Shown one piece after another: positions 1-9,211 of a stretch of 49,902 bases of DNA. The notes beneath the pieces were generated by a model that was not told the origin of the DNA, did no database searches, and saw only the letters and a list, made by a program, of their open reading frames with translations. The translations under genes were made by a program, and so were the position numbers. Position 1 is the first letter of the stretch. The number at the start of each line of letters is the position of its first letter. The stretch is from assembly GCF_001724135.1 (NCBI RefSeq), contig NZ_MEDS01000015.1, positions 1-49,902 of the forward strand, given 5' to 3'. This DNA is from Comamonas sp. SCN 65-56 (GTDB lineage: Bacteria; Pseudomonadota; Gammaproteobacteria; Burkholderiales; Burkholderiaceae_C).

Positions 1-687
1 CCGCTCGGCCGCATAGCGCCCGAGCGCCTCGGGGTCGGCCAGCCGCGCCGGATTGCAGTGCGACGAGTACCAGTCGTCGCGCTGCATCTCGCCGCGTCGC
101 CGTGCGATGGGCGCGCAGGCGATCGAATGGCGGCTGTAGCGATAGCCGCCCGCGAAACCCAGCGTGTTGGCCGCGACGAAGTGCCCGTGGCTCACCGTGA
201 CCGACGCGCCCTCCGAATTGACGATCGCCGGCGAGGTGTCGAACGCCGCGCGCTCGGCGCGCCGTGCGATCTCCACCGCCTCGTCGACCGTGACCGGCCA
301 CTGGTGGAACACCTTCAGGTCGGGCTGCGAGGTGGCCAGCGTATCGACGTCGGGCAGCCCGGCGCACGGATCCTCGGCGGTGAAGCGCGCGATCTGCCAG
401 GCCGCGTTCACCGTCTCGCGCAGCGCCGCCGGCGAGAAATCGGTGGAACTGGCATGCCCCATCCGCTGGCCCGAATACACGGTGATGCCGAGCCCCTTGT
501 CGCGGTTCTGCTCGATCGTCTCGATGCGCCCCTTGCGCACGTTCACCGACAGGCCGCTGTTCTCGGACACGTCGACGGCGGCGCCGCTGGCGCCGAACTC
601 GCGCGCGAAGGCGAGCGCCGCCTCGGCGATCTCGCGCAATCGCGCCTGGTCGTACTCGAACATCGTTTCGCGGGCTTTCGTGGACAT
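1..687 (-). CDS. pmbA: Metalloprotease PmbA (TldE), 3' end cut off by window edge
   Basis: This is the N-terminal part of PmbA/TldE, the partner of TldD in a cytosolic zinc protease that trims modified peptides and degrades CcdA-like antitoxins. I translated the minus strand directly. The start reads MSTKARETMFEYDQARL, followed by GASGAAVDVSENSGLSVNVR, RKGRIETIEQNRDKGLGITV and VYSGQRMGHASSTDFS, which is the characteristic N-terminal domain of the TldD/PmbA family. About 229 residues are present of a usual ~450, and the metal-binding C-terminal half lies outside the window. The ATG at 687 is chosen; a second in-frame ATG at 663 is possible because neither has a strong ribosome-binding site. 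It is divergent from darP/yjgA, the same pairing as in enterobacteria. Confidence 0.93.
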   Translation of the reverse strand, partial: MSTKARETMFEYDQARLREIAEAALAFAREFGASGAAVDVSENSGLSVNVRKGRIETIEQNRDKGLGITVYSGQRMGHASSTDFSPAALRETVNAAWQIARFTAEDPCAGLPDVDTLATSQPDLKVFHQWPVTVDEAVEIARRAERAAFDTSPAIVNSEGASVTVSHGHFVAANTLGFAGGYRYSRHSIACAPIARRRGEMQRDDWYSSHCNPARLADPEALGRYAAER

Positions 688-775
688 GCGGTGCGTGTGT
701 CGGCGAAACCGGCAGCAAGCCGCGCCGGCCATGGGGAGCCGGGTATCATAGCAGCGCCGTTCCGCCTCCCCTGCC

Positions 776-1276
776 ATGCGCGCCCGAGCCCGAGATCCCC
801 AGCGCACCGAAGAGCCCAGCAAGTCGCAGCGCAAGCGTGAGATGCTCGCGCTGCAGGCGCTCGGCGAGAGCCTGCTGGCGCTGGAGGACGAGCGCCTGGA
901 GCGCCTGCCGGTCACTCCCGAGCTGATCGACGCGGTGCGCACCGCGCGCGCGATCCGCGCCCACGAAGGACGGCGACGCCAGCTGCAATACATCGGCCGG
1001 CTGATGCGCGAGATCGACGCCGACGCATTGCGCGATGCACTGTCCGACGAAACACGCGAGCACCGGGTGGCCACCGCGGTGATGCACGCCGCCGAACGAT
1101 GGCGCGAGCGCATTCTCGCCGACGATCAAGCGTTCGACGACTGGCTTGCGAAATACCCCGACACCCGCGAGAGTCTCGAGCCGCTGGTGCCGCGCGCGCG
1201 CGGCGAACTGGCCACCGGCGGCCCCGGGCGCGCGTTTCGCGAGATCTTTCGCAAGATCCGCGACCGGCTCGCCTGA
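776..1276 (+). CDS. darP: Ribosome biogenesis factor DarP/YjgA (DUF615)
   Basis: A small, highly charged protein of 166 residues that matches the YjgA/DarP family, which acts late in assembly of the large ribosomal subunit. The sequence shows the family pattern: an N-terminal KSQRKREMLALQALGESLL helix, LPVTPELIDAV, the RQLQYIGRLMREID segment near residues 62-76, and a C-terminal RAFREIFRKIRD helix. The length is normal. It sits divergently from pmbA (88 bases apart) and 28 bases upstream of mogA, an order common in Burkholderiales. The ATG at 776 leaves a normal N-terminus. Confidence 0.94.
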   Translation: MRARARDPQRTEEPSKSQRKREMLALQALGESLLALEDERLERLPVTPELIDAVRTARAIRAHEGRRRQLQYIGRLMREIDADALRDALSDETREHRVATAVMHAAERWRERILADDQAFDDWLAKYPDTRESLEPLVPRARGELATGGPGRAFREIFRKIRDRLA

Positions 1277-1304
1277 GTCCGCCCTCACGAGGAGAACCAC
1301 CGCA

Positions 1305-1904
1305 ATGACCGACTCCACCCGCCCGACCCGCATCGGACTCGTGTCGATCAGCGACCGGGCCTCGCAAGGCGTCTACCAGGACCAGGGCGTTCCGAGCCTG
1401 CAGGAGTGGCTGGCCAGCGCCCTCACGAGCCCCTGGGAACCGGTGGTGCGGCTGATCCCCGACGAGCGCGCACAGATCGAGCGCACCCTCGTCGAACTGG
1501 TCGACCAGGAAGGCTGCAGCCTCGTGCTCACCACCGGCGGCACCGGCCCCGCCCCGCGCGACGTGACCCCCGACGCGACGCTTGCGGTGGGCGATCGCGA
1601 GATGCCCGGCTTCGGCGAGCAGATGCGGCAGATCAGCCTGAACTTCGTGCCCACCGCGATCCTCTCGCGCCAGGTCGCCGTCGTGCGCAGCCGTGCGCTG
1701 ATCGTCAACCTGCCCGGCCAGCCCAAGTCGATCCGCGAAACCCTCGAAGGCCTGAAGGACGCCGACGGCCGCCAGAAAGTGCACGGCATCTTCGCCGCCA
1801 TTCCCTACTGCCTCGACCTGATCGGCGCCCCGTACCTCGAGACCAACGAAGCCGTCTGCAAGGCGTTCCGCCCCAAGTCCGCCCAGCGCCCCTCCCCCGC
1901 CTGA
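1305..1904 (+). CDS. mogA: Molybdopterin adenylyltransferase MogA
   Basis: MogA adenylates molybdopterin before molybdenum insertion in molybdenum cofactor synthesis, in the cytosol. The 199-residue protein shows the MoaB/Mog fold signatures: RIGLVSISDRAS at the N-terminus, LVLTTGGTGPAPRDVTPDAT (the GGTG and ARDxTPEA-like motifs) near residue 70, and a C-terminal NLPGQPKSIRE segment. The reading frame is open upstream of 1305, but the ATG at 1305 is preceded by a good Shine-Dalgarno (ACGAGGAGAA), so I place the start there. It is probably co-transcribed with darP and runs convergently into relA with an 8-base gap. Confidence 0.94.
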   Translation: MTDSTRPTRIGLVSISDRASQGVYQDQGVPSLQEWLASALTSPWEPVVRLIPDERAQIERTLVELVDQEGCSLVLTTGGTGPAPRDVTPDATLAVGDREMPGFGEQMRQISLNFVPTAILSRQVAVVRSRALIVNLPGQPKSIRETLEGLKDADGRQKVHGIFAAIPYCLDLIGAPYLETNEAVCKAFRPKSAQRPSPA

Positions 1905-1912
1905 AACCGCGC

Positions 1913-4156
1913 TCAGCGCCGCCGCGCCTGGATGACGCCGTTCACTTCGCGGACGGCAGAGAGCGTGCGGGCCAGTTGGCCGGCGTCGGGCACTTCGACG
2001 GTGAAGCGCATGCTGGCCACCTGCTGCCGCGACAAGGTCTGCACCGCCGTCACGTTCAGCCGATCCCGCGCGAACACCTCGGTGATGTCGCGCAGCAGCC
2101 CCGGCCGATCGTTGGCCCGCACCTCGACGTCGGCCGGGAACCGCCGCGGGCGCCCGTCGGTGCCGCCGCGCAGCGCCTCCTCGCCCCACGCGGTCTCGAT
2201 CACCCGCTCGGGAGCACGATCGGCCATCCGCGCGAAGGTCGCGCAGTGCTCGCGGTGCACCGATACGCCGTGACCCTTGGTGACGAAACCCACGATCGCA
2301 TCCGGCGGCACCGGCCTGCAGCATCGCGCCAGCTGCGTCATCAGCGAGTCGATGCCGACCACCAGCACGCCGTCGCCGCGGCCGCCCGCCTCGCGCGCTC
2401 GCCGGCGCGGCGCGACGATCGCGGGCTGCTCGGGCACGGCGGCGGGCGCGGTCCCGGCCGCCGCGGCCGCGGGGCCGCGCACCGCCTCCTCGAGCTGGCG
2501 CACGCCGACCTCGTCTCGCGCCACCGCGACGAACATCGGCCCTGCCGCTTCGAACCCCAGTCGGCGCGCCAGTTCCTCGAACGCCAGCGCGGTGCGCCCC
2601 TCGCGCTGCAGCACCCGCTCGACCCGCTCGCGGCCCGCCGCAGTGTCACGCTCGAGCTCGAGCGCGTTGAACCACTGGCGCACCTTGTTGCGGGTGCGCG
2701 GGCTGCGCACGTAGCCGAGCTGCGGGTTGAGCCAGTCGCGCGACGGCCCCTCGTGCCCGGTCTCCTTCGCGGCGACGATCTCCACCGTCTGGCCGCTCTG
2801 CAGCGCGGTGTTCAGCGGCACCATGTGGCCGTCGACCCGCGCGCCGCGGCAGCGATGCCCGAGGCTGGTGTGCACGTGATAGGCGAAGTCGATCGGCGTG
2901 GCGCCCGCCGGCAGTTCGATCACCCTCGCCTGCGGCGTGAGTACGTAGATGCGCTCCTCGACTGCGGGCTGCGCCGTCGGCTGGCCCGCCTGCGCGCTGC
3001 CCAGCGCCTGCCCGACCTCGCGCTGCCAGGCGAGCAGCTGGCGCATCCAGGCGATCTGCTCGTCGTGCCCCGCCCCGGCGGCCGCACGCCCGCCGCGCGC
3101 CGGCGTGCCCCCGGCGCCCTCCTTGTAGCGCCAGTGCGATGCGACCCCGTACTCGGCGAAGCGGTGCATCTCGCGGGTGCGGATCTGAACCTCCAGAGGC
3201 CGCCCGTCGTCGGCCAGCACCACCGTGTGCAGCGAGCGGTAGCCATTGGGCTTGGGCCGCGCGATGTAGTCGTCGAATTCCTGCGGCACCTGCGTCCAGA
3301 TCGCGTGGACGATGCCCAGCGCGGTGTAGCACTGCGCGACCGTGTCGACGATCACCCGCAGCCCGCGCAGGTCGCTGATCTCGTCGAGCGCGCGCCGCTT
3401 GCTGCGCATCTTGTTGTAGATGCTGTACAGGTGCTTCGGCCGACCGCTCACTTCGGCGCGCAGCCCGGCCGCGGCCAGCTCGGCACGCAGCCGCTGCATC
3501 GCCGCCTCGACGAAGGCCTCGCGCGCGGCGCGGCGCTCCTCGAGCTGGCGCGCGAGCTCGCGATAGGTGTCCGGGTCGAGAAAGCGGAACGCGAGATCTT
3601 CGAGTTCCCACTTGAACTGCCAGAGGCCGAGGCGGTTGGCCAGCGGCGCCAGCACTTCCAGGGTCTCGCGCGCGATCGCCGCATCGGGCGGGCGGCGCTG
3701 CGCCGCGTGATAGCGCAGCGTGTGCAGCCGCGACGCCAGCCGCAGCAGCACCACGCGGATATCGACCGCCATCGCGAGCAGCATCCGGCGCAGCGTCTCC
3801 GCCTGTCCGTTGGCCGCCGCGCCCGGCGCCGAATGCAGTTCGCGGAGTCGCTGGATCTGCCGCATCCCCTCGACCAGCCGCGCGACCTCGTCGCCGAACT
3901 GCGCGCCGATGTCGCGCAGCGGCAGGCGATCGGCCGGGGAGATCAGCGCCGCCGCCTCGAGCACCGCCCCGTCGACGCCCAGTTCGCGCAGGATCTCGAT
4001 GGTCGCCCGGGCATGGTCGACGTAACGCTCGCCGCTGCGCCCGGTCGCATCGCCGGCGCGCTCGTGCATCCACGCGAGCGCCCGCTGCGCCGCATCTTCC
4101 TGCGCGGCGCCTGCCTGCATTTCCGTCCCGCCGACGACGGCCGGTTGCGTGCCCAT
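1913..4156 (-). CDS. relA: GTP pyrophosphokinase RelA, monofunctional (p)ppGpp synthetase
   Basis: RelA makes (p)ppGpp on stalled ribosomes in the stringent response. In order: a degenerate hydrolase domain (the HD metal-binding site expected near residues 65-80 is replaced by AALISPADRLPL), the synthetase domain (KHLYSIYNKMRSKR at 241-254, DLRGLRV, NGYRSLHT), a TGS domain at roughly 395-460, and a C-terminal ACT domain over about the last 75 residues. The synthetase carries EFDD at 293-296, the acidic variant of monofunctional RelA, rather than the RxKD of bifunctional SpoT/Rel. The length (747) is normal for RelA. The ATG at 4156 has a GAGG a few bases upstream. It is divergent from mtfA. 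Confidence 0.95.
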   Translation of the reverse strand: MGTQPAVVGGTEMQAGAAQEDAAQRALAWMHERAGDATGRSGERYVDHARATIEILRELGVDGAVLEAAALISPADRLPLRDIGAQFGDEVARLVEGMRQIQRLRELHSAPGAAANGQAETLRRMLLAMAVDIRVVLLRLASRLHTLRYHAAQRRPPDAAIARETLEVLAPLANRLGLWQFKWELEDLAFRFLDPDTYRELARQLEERRAAREAFVEAAMQRLRAELAAAGLRAEVSGRPKHLYSIYNKMRSKRRALDEISDLRGLRVIVDTVAQCYTALGIVHAIWTQVPQEFDDYIARPKPNGYRSLHTVVLADDGRPLEVQIRTREMHRFAEYGVASHWRYKEGAGGTPARGGRAAAGAGHDEQIAWMRQLLAWQREVGQALGSAQAGQPTAQPAVEERIYVLTPQARVIELPAGATPIDFAYHVHTSLGHRCRGARVDGHMVPLNTALQSGQTVEIVAAKETGHEGPSRDWLNPQLGYVRSPRTRNKVRQWFNALELERDTAAGRERVERVLQREGRTALAFEELARRLGFEAAGPMFVAVARDEVGVRQLEEAVRGPAAAAAGTAPAAVPEQPAIVAPRRRAREAGGRGDGVLVVGIDSLMTQLARCCRPVPPDAIVGFVTKGHGVSVHREHCATFARMADRAPERVIETAWGEEALRGGTDGRPRRFPADVEVRANDRPGLLRDITEVFARDRLNVTAVQTLSRQQVASMRFTVEVPDAGQLARTLSAVREVNGVIQARRR

Positions 4157-4172
4157 TCGTCCAGCCTCGCGC

Positions 4173-4202
4173 TTGATCGATTCGCTGCCCGCAGCCGATT
4201 AT
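4173..4202 (+). promoter_or_regulatory. Possible sigma-70 promoter for mtfA
   Basis: The relA-mtfA divergent gap contains TTGATC (4173-4178), an 18-base spacer and GATTAT (4197-4202), about 40 bases before the mtfA ATG. This is a moderate match to a sigma-70 promoter, and it is the only candidate I see in the gap for the plus strand. Confidence 0.22.
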
Positions 4203-4242
4203 AGGCAGGCGCGCCGCGCCCCCGAAGCTCCCTGGACCCTCG

Positions 4243-5010
4243 ATGCTGCGAAAACTGCTGGGCCTTTCCCGACCCGAGCCGATCGATGCCGCGCAATGGC
4301 AGCGCGTCGCGACCGACCTGCCGTTTCTCGACCATCTCGACGAGGCCGAGCGCGGGCTGCTGAAGAGGCAGTGCGAGGCCTTCCTCGCCGCCAAGCAGTT
4401 CAGCGGCGCCGCCGGCTTCGTGGTCGACGACGACGTGCGCATCGCGATCGCACTGCAGGCCTGCCTGCCTCCCGACCGCTTCGTCGCCCCGCGCAAGCAG
4501 GTCGACGACGCCGGCGTGGTCCACGAGTACGACGACGAACTGGCCGGCGAGGCGATGCAGGGCGGCCCGGTGGTGCTGTCCTGGCCCGACGCCGACCCCA
4601 CCGCCGGCCACGTGGGCTACAACGTGGTGATCCACGAATTCGCCCACAAGCTCGACATGCTCGACGGCTCGCCCGACGGCGCGCCGCCGCTGCCCGGCGC
4701 CATGCGCGAGCGTTGGGCACGCACGATGACCGATGCCTATGAAGATTTCTGCATGAGGGTCGACCGCATCGAGGCGGCGATTCCGCGCCACGTCGACCCC
4801 GAATCCGCGGCCGCCGACGCCTGGTACGAGCGCCTGCCGCTCGACCCCTACGCGGCCACCGACCCCGGCGAGTTCTTCGCAGTGACCGCCGAGACCTTCT
4901 TCACCGCGCCGCAGGCGCTCGCGCATGCCTACCCGGCGCTGTATGCACTGTTTCGCGACTATTTCCGCCAGGACCCCTTGACAAGCGCCCTCGGCTCGCG
5001 GTCGCGCTGA
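4243..5010 (+). CDS. mtfA: Zinc-dependent peptidase MtfA
   Basis: MtfA is a cytosolic zinc aminopeptidase that in E. coli also binds the glucose repressor Mlc (DgsA). The 255-residue protein contains the catalytic HEFAHKLD motif at residues 131-138 (HExxH) and a downstream EFFAVTAETFF segment around 212-222 that should carry the third zinc ligand. The N-terminus MLRKLLGL and the length fit the family. It is divergent from relA with 86 bases between starts. It is a flanking housekeeping gene and is unlikely to be part of the EPS operon, which begins 216 bases further on. Confidence 0.92.
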   Translation: MLRKLLGLSRPEPIDAAQWQRVATDLPFLDHLDEAERGLLKRQCEAFLAAKQFSGAAGFVVDDDVRIAIALQACLPPDRFVAPRKQVDDAGVVHEYDDELAGEAMQGGPVVLSWPDADPTAGHVGYNVVIHEFAHKLDMLDGSPDGAPPLPGAMRERWARTMTDAYEDFCMRVDRIEAAIPRHVDPESAAADAWYERLPLDPYAATDPGEFFAVTAETFFTAPQALAHAYPALYALFRDYFRQDPLTSALGSRSR

Positions 5011-5226
5011 AGCGCAACCTTGCGCGAAATCATGGCGCGTCGATCGGGGGGATGCACGGATTCCCGGACTCGCCTATCCTTGGTGCTCCGGCGGTTCGGA
5101 CGCAGTGCAGCCGCAACAGGCGAGGCACATCGTGCTGAATGTCACGACGGCGCAATCGCCGGCGTGCCAACATGCGAGACAGGCATCAGCTGCCGCCTCC
5201 GGGCGCAACGGTCTCCGAAGCAATAC

Positions 5227-6600
5227 ATGATTCGCATCTTCAATCACTACCTGTCGCTTCGCCTCCTGCTGCTGACGCTGCTCGAGACGATGGTGTTGTT
5301 CCAGGCGATGGTGCTCGGCTTCGAGATCCGTTTCCTGAACCAGTCGGTCCCGCTGCCGTTGCTGCCGGCGGGACTGTTCACCGTCGTCATGCTCTTGATG
5401 ATGGCCGGGCTGGGTCTGTACCAGGCGCAGGCCGAGCCATTCCGGGTCACGATCCAGCGATTGGTCGTCGCATACGGCCTGACGCTGATGCTGTTGAGCG
5501 TCGTCTTCTATCTGTTCCCCGATACCTATGTCGGGCGCGGCGTGTTCGCGTTCACCTCGGTTTTCGCCGTGGCCGGCGTGCTCGTGATCCGGATCATGTT
5601 CTTCCGCGTCACCGATATCGGGTTGCCCAAGCGCCGGGTGCTGGTGCTGGGCAATGGAGACGAGGCCGAAGAAGCGATTCGCTTCATGCACGCAGCGGGG
5701 ATGGGACGCTCAATCCAGTACGCGGGCCTGTATCCGGTGGTCCAGGGGCGAGAGGCACCCGAGAGCGGGCAGCATATCAACCATGAACACCTGCTGCGGA
5801 CCGTGAAAGACCTTCGCGTCTCCGAAATCGTGCTCGCGGTTCGCGAACGTCGCGGCGGGGTACTACCGCTGCGTCAATTGCTCGACTGCAAGCTCAAGGG
5901 CGTGAAGGTGATGGATCTCACCTCGTTCTACGAACGCGAGCTGGGGGTGCTGAAGGTCGACAACCTGCGGGCGAGTTGGCTGATCTTCAGCCAGGGCTTC
6001 GACCAGGGTCTGTTGCGAGACATCATCAAGCGCTCGTTCGACCTCCTGGCCAGCCTCGTGCTGTTTCTGCTGACCTTTCCGATCCTCGCACTCGCGATGC
6101 TGGCGATCCTGCTCGAAAGCGGCCGGCCGATCTTCTATCGCCAGGAGCGTGCCGGACAGGGCGGCGTGCCATTCATGATCCTGAAGCTCCGCACAATGGT
6201 GCAGGACGCCGAAAAGGACGGGCAGCCGCGCTGGGCGGGCCAGAACGACGCGCGCATCACCCCGGTAGGCCGGTTCCTGCGGCGCACGCGAATCGACGAG
6301 CTGCCTCAACTCATCAACGTCTTGCGCGGCGACATGAGTTTCGTCGGCCCGCGCCCCGAGCGCCCGTTCTTCGTGCGCCACCTGATCGAGGACATTCCCT
6401 ACTACGACGTACGCCACAGCGTGAAGCCGGGTGTCACCGGCTGGTCGCAAGTGCGCTATCCGTATGGCGCGTCGGTCGAGGATGCACGCGCCAAGTTGCA
6501 GTACGACCTCTACTACGTCAAGAACCACTCGTTGTTCCTGGATCTCCTCATCCTTCTCGACACGATCCAGGTCGTGCTGCTCGGCAAGGGCGCCAGATAG
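5227..6600 (+). CDS. EPS polyprenyl-phosphate sugar phosphotransferase (EpsB/TIGR03013 type)
   Basis: This bitopic/polytopic inner-membrane enzyme should transfer the first sugar-phosphate onto undecaprenyl phosphate, priming EPS repeat-unit synthesis. The 457 residues hold four hydrophobic segments in the first ~125 residues, a Rossmann-like CoA-binding region (RRVLVLGNGDEAEEA near 137), a further membrane anchor near 275-300 (LLASLVLFLLTFPI), then the catalytic bacterial sugar transferase domain with FYRQERAGQGG, LKLRTM, RRTRIDELPQLINVLRGDMS and SFVGPRPERP. The frame is open upstream, but MIRIFNHY at 5227 is the natural start of this family. In exosortase-A-type EPS loci this enzyme is a marker gene. 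It is convergent with the minus-strand epimerase gene. Confidence 0.92.
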   Translation: MIRIFNHYLSLRLLLLTLLETMVLFQAMVLGFEIRFLNQSVPLPLLPAGLFTVVMLLMMAGLGLYQAQAEPFRVTIQRLVVAYGLTLMLLSVVFYLFPDTYVGRGVFAFTSVFAVAGVLVIRIMFFRVTDIGLPKRRVLVLGNGDEAEEAIRFMHAAGMGRSIQYAGLYPVVQGREAPESGQHINHEHLLRTVKDLRVSEIVLAVRERRGGVLPLRQLLDCKLKGVKVMDLTSFYERELGVLKVDNLRASWLIFSQGFDQGLLRDIIKRSFDLLASLVLFLLTFPILALAMLAILLESGRPIFYRQERAGQGGVPFMILKLRTMVQDAEKDGQPRWAGQNDARITPVGRFLRRTRIDELPQLINVLRGDMSFVGPRPERPFFVRHLIEDIPYYDVRHSVKPGVTGWSQVRYPYGASVEDARAKLQYDLYYVKNHSLFLDLLILLDTIQVVLLGKGAR

Positions 6601-6669
6601 CAGGTCGCACCCGCAAGTCGCGGCACCGGCACCGGTGATCGTCGTTCGCGTGTCGTCGTGGCAACGAGC

Positions 6670-7743
6670 TCAGGCGAGGCTCTTCACATACCAGTCCAGC
6701 GCTTCGTCGAGTCCTGCAGCGACCCGATGCGTGGGCACGTACCCCAGCAGAGCCCGCGCCTTGCTCACATCGGCGAGCGAATGGCGGACGTCGCCTTCAC
6801 GGAAATCCCGGTAGTTCGGACTGACGTCACGCACGCGCGGCGTCGAAGCCGCAAGCCGATCCCGGATCGCAATGAACAATTCGTTCAGCGACAGGCGTTC
6901 GCCGCAGGCAACGTTGAAGACCTCGTGGCTGGGCGTCGAATCCCCCGAAGATTCCGGAAATAGCGCGGCCCGCAGGTTCGCCTGCACCGCATTCGCCACG
7001 TAGCAGAAGTCCCGGCTCGTCTCTCCGTCACCGTTGATGTAGACCGGGTCGCCGCGCAGCATCGCAGCAATCCAGCGCGGAATCACGGCGGCGTAGGCAC
7101 CCGCCGGATCCTGTCGCGGTCCGAACACGTTGAAGTACCGGAGCCCGGCACACCTCATGCCGTAAGTCCTGGCGAACACGTCGGCGTATATCTCGTCGAC
7201 GAGCTTCGTCGCTGCGTAAGGCGAAAGCGGCTTGCCTATGCTCGCCTCGATCTTGGGCAATCCCGGGTGGTCTCCGTAGACCGAGCTCGACGACGCATAG
7301 ACGAATCGCTTCACGCCCGACATTCGCGCTGCGTCCAGCATGTTCACGAAGCCATCGACGTTCGACACGTGGGTCGCAAGCGGCTGGGCGATCGACCGGG
7401 GCACGGAACCGAGTGCCGCCTGATGCAGAACGAAATCGACGCCCGCGCAGGCCTCCTGGCAGCAATGCGAGTCGCGGATGTCGCCTTCGATGAAGCGGTA
7501 GCGCGCCGAATCCGCCTCGCCGACCGCGCTCCGGACATCGTCGACATTGCGTCGGTGGCCGGTCGCGAAGTTGTCGAGCCCGATGACCTGCTGGCCCGAG
7601 CGCAGCAGCGCCTCGACCAGGTTCGAACCGATGAAGCCGGCAGCTCCGGTCACCAACCAGCGATACCGGCCTCCGATCGCCGGCATGCCTCCTTCGGGCG
7701 TCCGGGCCCCCATGTCGCGCGGCGCCATCGACGGGTCACTCAT
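6670..7743 (-). CDS. wbpP: UDP-N-acetylhexosamine(uronate) 4-epimerase, WbpP/TviC type
   Basis: An extended short-chain dehydrogenase/reductase that should interconvert UDP-GlcNAc/UDP-GalNAc or their 6-uronic acids at C4. From memory of P. aeruginosa WbpP and Salmonella TviC the match is close along the whole length: NAD-binding [11 protein letters not shown] from 32, [38 protein letters not shown], catalytic Y176-x3-K180 in [27 protein letters not shown], and [15 protein letters not shown] near the C-terminus. The start at 7743 overlaps the dehydrogenase stop by 4 bases. The N-terminal ~25 residues before RYRWLVTG are extra relative to WbpP, so an internal start (residue 11 or 20) is possible. 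It is translationally coupled to the upstream dehydrogenase. Confidence 0.93.
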   Translation of the reverse strand: MSDPSMAPRDMGARTPEGGMPAIGGRYRWLVTGAAGFIGSNLVEALLRSGQQVIGLDNFATGHRRNVDDVRSAVGEADSARYRFIEGDIRDSHCCQEACAGVDFVLHQAALGSVPRSIAQPLATHVSNVDGFVNMLDAARMSGVKRFVYASSSSVYGDHPGLPKIEASIGKPLSPYAATKLVDEIYADVFARTYGMRCAGLRYFNVFGPRQDPAGAYAAVIPRWIAAMLRGDPVYINGDGETSRDFCYVANAVQANLRAALFPESSGDSTPSHEVFNVACGERLSLNELFIAIRDRLAASTPRVRDVSPNYRDFREGDVRHSLADVSKARALLGYVPTHRVAAGLDEALDWYVKSLA

Positions 7744-9020
7744 AGCCGCCACACCCGGTAGCCGCGTCGCTCGAGCGCCATCCGGTCGAACGAGCCCTTG
7801 ACGTCGACGAACACTCCCGAAGCAACCAGTTTTCCAACGAGCCTGTCGAGCGGGAAATCGCGGTAGACCTGGTGCGCCACAGCCGCGACGATGGCGTTGG
7901 CAACCGGCAGGTCGTCCCATTGCGCAAGCTCCACGCCGTATTCGCGCCGCGCCTCGTCGGGATCGGCAACGGGGTCGTGCACCCGCACATCGGCTCCATA
8001 CGAACGCAGTTCGTGGATCACGTCGATGACGCGTGAATTGCGCAGGTCCGGAACGTTCTCCTTGAACGTGAGTCCCAGGACGATGATCGGCGCGCCGTTG
8101 ATCGTGAATCCCTTCCGGATGAGGGCCTTGACCGTCTGCTCGGCGACGAACTTGCCCATGCCGTCGTTGATGCGACGACCGGCGAGGATCACCTGTGGCG
8201 AGTAACCCAGCGTGTCGGCCTTGTAGGTGAGGTAGTACGGATCGACGCCGATGCAGTGCCCGCCGACCAGACCAGGCCGGAACGGCAGGAAGTTCCATTT
8301 GGTGCCGGCGGCCTCCAGCACTTCCAGCGTGTCGATGCCGATCCGCTCGAAAATGATCGAGAGTTCGTTCATCAGGGCAATGTTCAGGTCGCGCTGGGTG
8401 TTCTCGATCACCTTGGCAGCTTCGGCAACCTTGATGGAACTGGCGCGATGGACGCCTGCCGCGACGACCGTCTCGTAGAGCCTTGCGACGCTTTCGAGCG
8501 TCTCCGCATCGTCGCCCGACACCACCTTCGTGATCGTGGCGAGCGTGTGGGCCTTGTCACCGGGATTGATCCGCTCCGGGGAGTATCCGACGTGGAAATC
8601 TTTCTTCCATTTCATCCCCGAATGCGCTTCCAGAACCGGGATGCAGACTTCCTCGGTCGCCCCGGGGTAGACCGTCGACTCGAAGACGACGATCGCGCCC
8701 TTCTTCATGTAGCGCCCGACCGTTTCGCTCGCCCCGATCATCGGACCGAAGTCGGGCATGTGCGCACGATCGATCGGCGTCGGCACGGCTATCACGTGGA
8801 AGTCGGCCTCTGCAATGCCCGCCGGATCGGCGGTCACGACAAGGTGCCGGGCAGCGCGAAACTGCTCCGCAGATACCTCGCCTGTGGCGTCGTGGTGTTT
8901 CTTGATATTCTCGATCTTCTCGGCGGACAGGTCGAAGCCGATGGTCCGATAGTGGCGCCCGAACTCGACTGCCAGTGGCAGTCCGACGTAGCCCAGGCCG
9001 ATTACGGCAACAGTTGTCAT
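7740..9020 (-). CDS. wbpO: UDP-N-acetylhexosamine 6-dehydrogenase, WbpO/TviB type
   Basis: A nucleotide-sugar dehydrogenase that should oxidise UDP-GalNAc or UDP-GlcNAc twice with NAD+ to the 6-uronic acid. The 426 residues show the N-terminal dinucleotide-binding [10 protein letters not shown] (8-17), the central domain with [25 protein letters not shown] and [16 protein letters not shown], and the catalytic cysteine C256 in [13 protein letters not shown]. The C-terminal domain has [15 protein letters not shown]. Residues such as [15 protein letters not shown] place it with the WbpO/TviB group rather than UDP-glucose dehydrogenase. GAGGAAAC precedes the ATG at 9020. With the downstream epimerase it forms a two-gene unit on the strand opposite to the main EPS operon. 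Confidence 0.94.
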   Translation of the reverse strand: MTTVAVIGLGYVGLPLAVEFGRHYRTIGFDLSAEKIENIKKHHDATGEVSAEQFRAARHLVVTADPAGIAEADFHVIAVPTPIDRAHMPDFGPMIGASETVGRYMKKGAIVVFESTVYPGATEEVCIPVLEAHSGMKWKKDFHVGYSPERINPGDKAHTLATITKVVSGDDAETLESVARLYETVVAAGVHRASSIKVAEAAKVIENTQRDLNIALMNELSIIFERIGIDTLEVLEAAGTKWNFLPFRPGLVGGHCIGVDPYYLTYKADTLGYSPQVILAGRRINDGMGKFVAEQTVKALIRKGFTINGAPIIVLGLTFKENVPDLRNSRVIDVIHELRSYGADVRVHDPVADPDEARREYGVELAQWDDLPVANAIVAAVAHQVYRDFPLDRLVGKLVASGVFVDVKGSFDRMALERRGYRVWRL

Positions 9021-9083
9021 GTTTCCTCGATTGCAGCGACGAATGCGTCTCGCGAATCCGATCGACGGTTCGCTGTCGATGCA

Positions 9084-9112
9084 AGAATACCCTGCAACGG
9101 ATTCGCTTTCAG
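9084..9112 (-). promoter_or_regulatory. Candidate sigma-70 promoter of the wbpO-wbpP pair
   Basis: Read on the minus strand, CTGAAA (9107-9112) and TATTCT (9084-9089) are separated by exactly 17 bases, four of six matches to each consensus hexamer. The predicted start lies about 55-60 bases before the dehydrogenase ATG. This rests on pattern only. Confidence 0.33.
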
Positions 9113-9195
9113 GAACAAGTTGCGGGTTTTGCGCCCGCAGGCGTCATGCGACAGGGATACGCGCCGCCCGATGCGATCGGGTGGCGCGGACGTGC

Positions 9196-9211
9196 GCTCG
9201 AAGCATCGAGC
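9196..9211. promoter_or_regulatory. Inverted repeat, possible operator
   Basis: GCTCGA-AGCA-TCGAGC is a perfect 6-bp inverted repeat with a 4-base centre, placed between the two divergent starts. It could bind a dimeric regulator or be a chance palindrome in GC-rich DNA. Confidence 0.25.

Noticed and set aside
1406-4204. Long plus-strand frame opposite relA
   Set aside because: It is rich in Arg/Pro/Ala/His repeats typical of antisense shadows; relA on the other strand is complete with all its domains.
5012-5025. GCGCAA-CC-TTGCGC inverted repeat just after mtfA as a terminator
   Set aside because: The stem is short with too small a loop and no T-run follows, so it does not meet the pattern of an intrinsic terminator.
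5011-5226. Sigma-54 promoter before the EPS sugar transferase
   Set aside because: EPS loci of this type can be controlled by PrsK/PrsR and sigma-54, so I looked for TGGCAC-N5-TTGC. TGGCGCG near 5038 and TGGCACG on the minus strand near 5170 both lack a GC at the right spacing.
6630-6645. CACCGG-CA-CCGGTG hairpin between convergent genes as a terminator
   Set aside because: No T-tract on either strand and only a two-base centre; it may be chance in GC-rich sequence.
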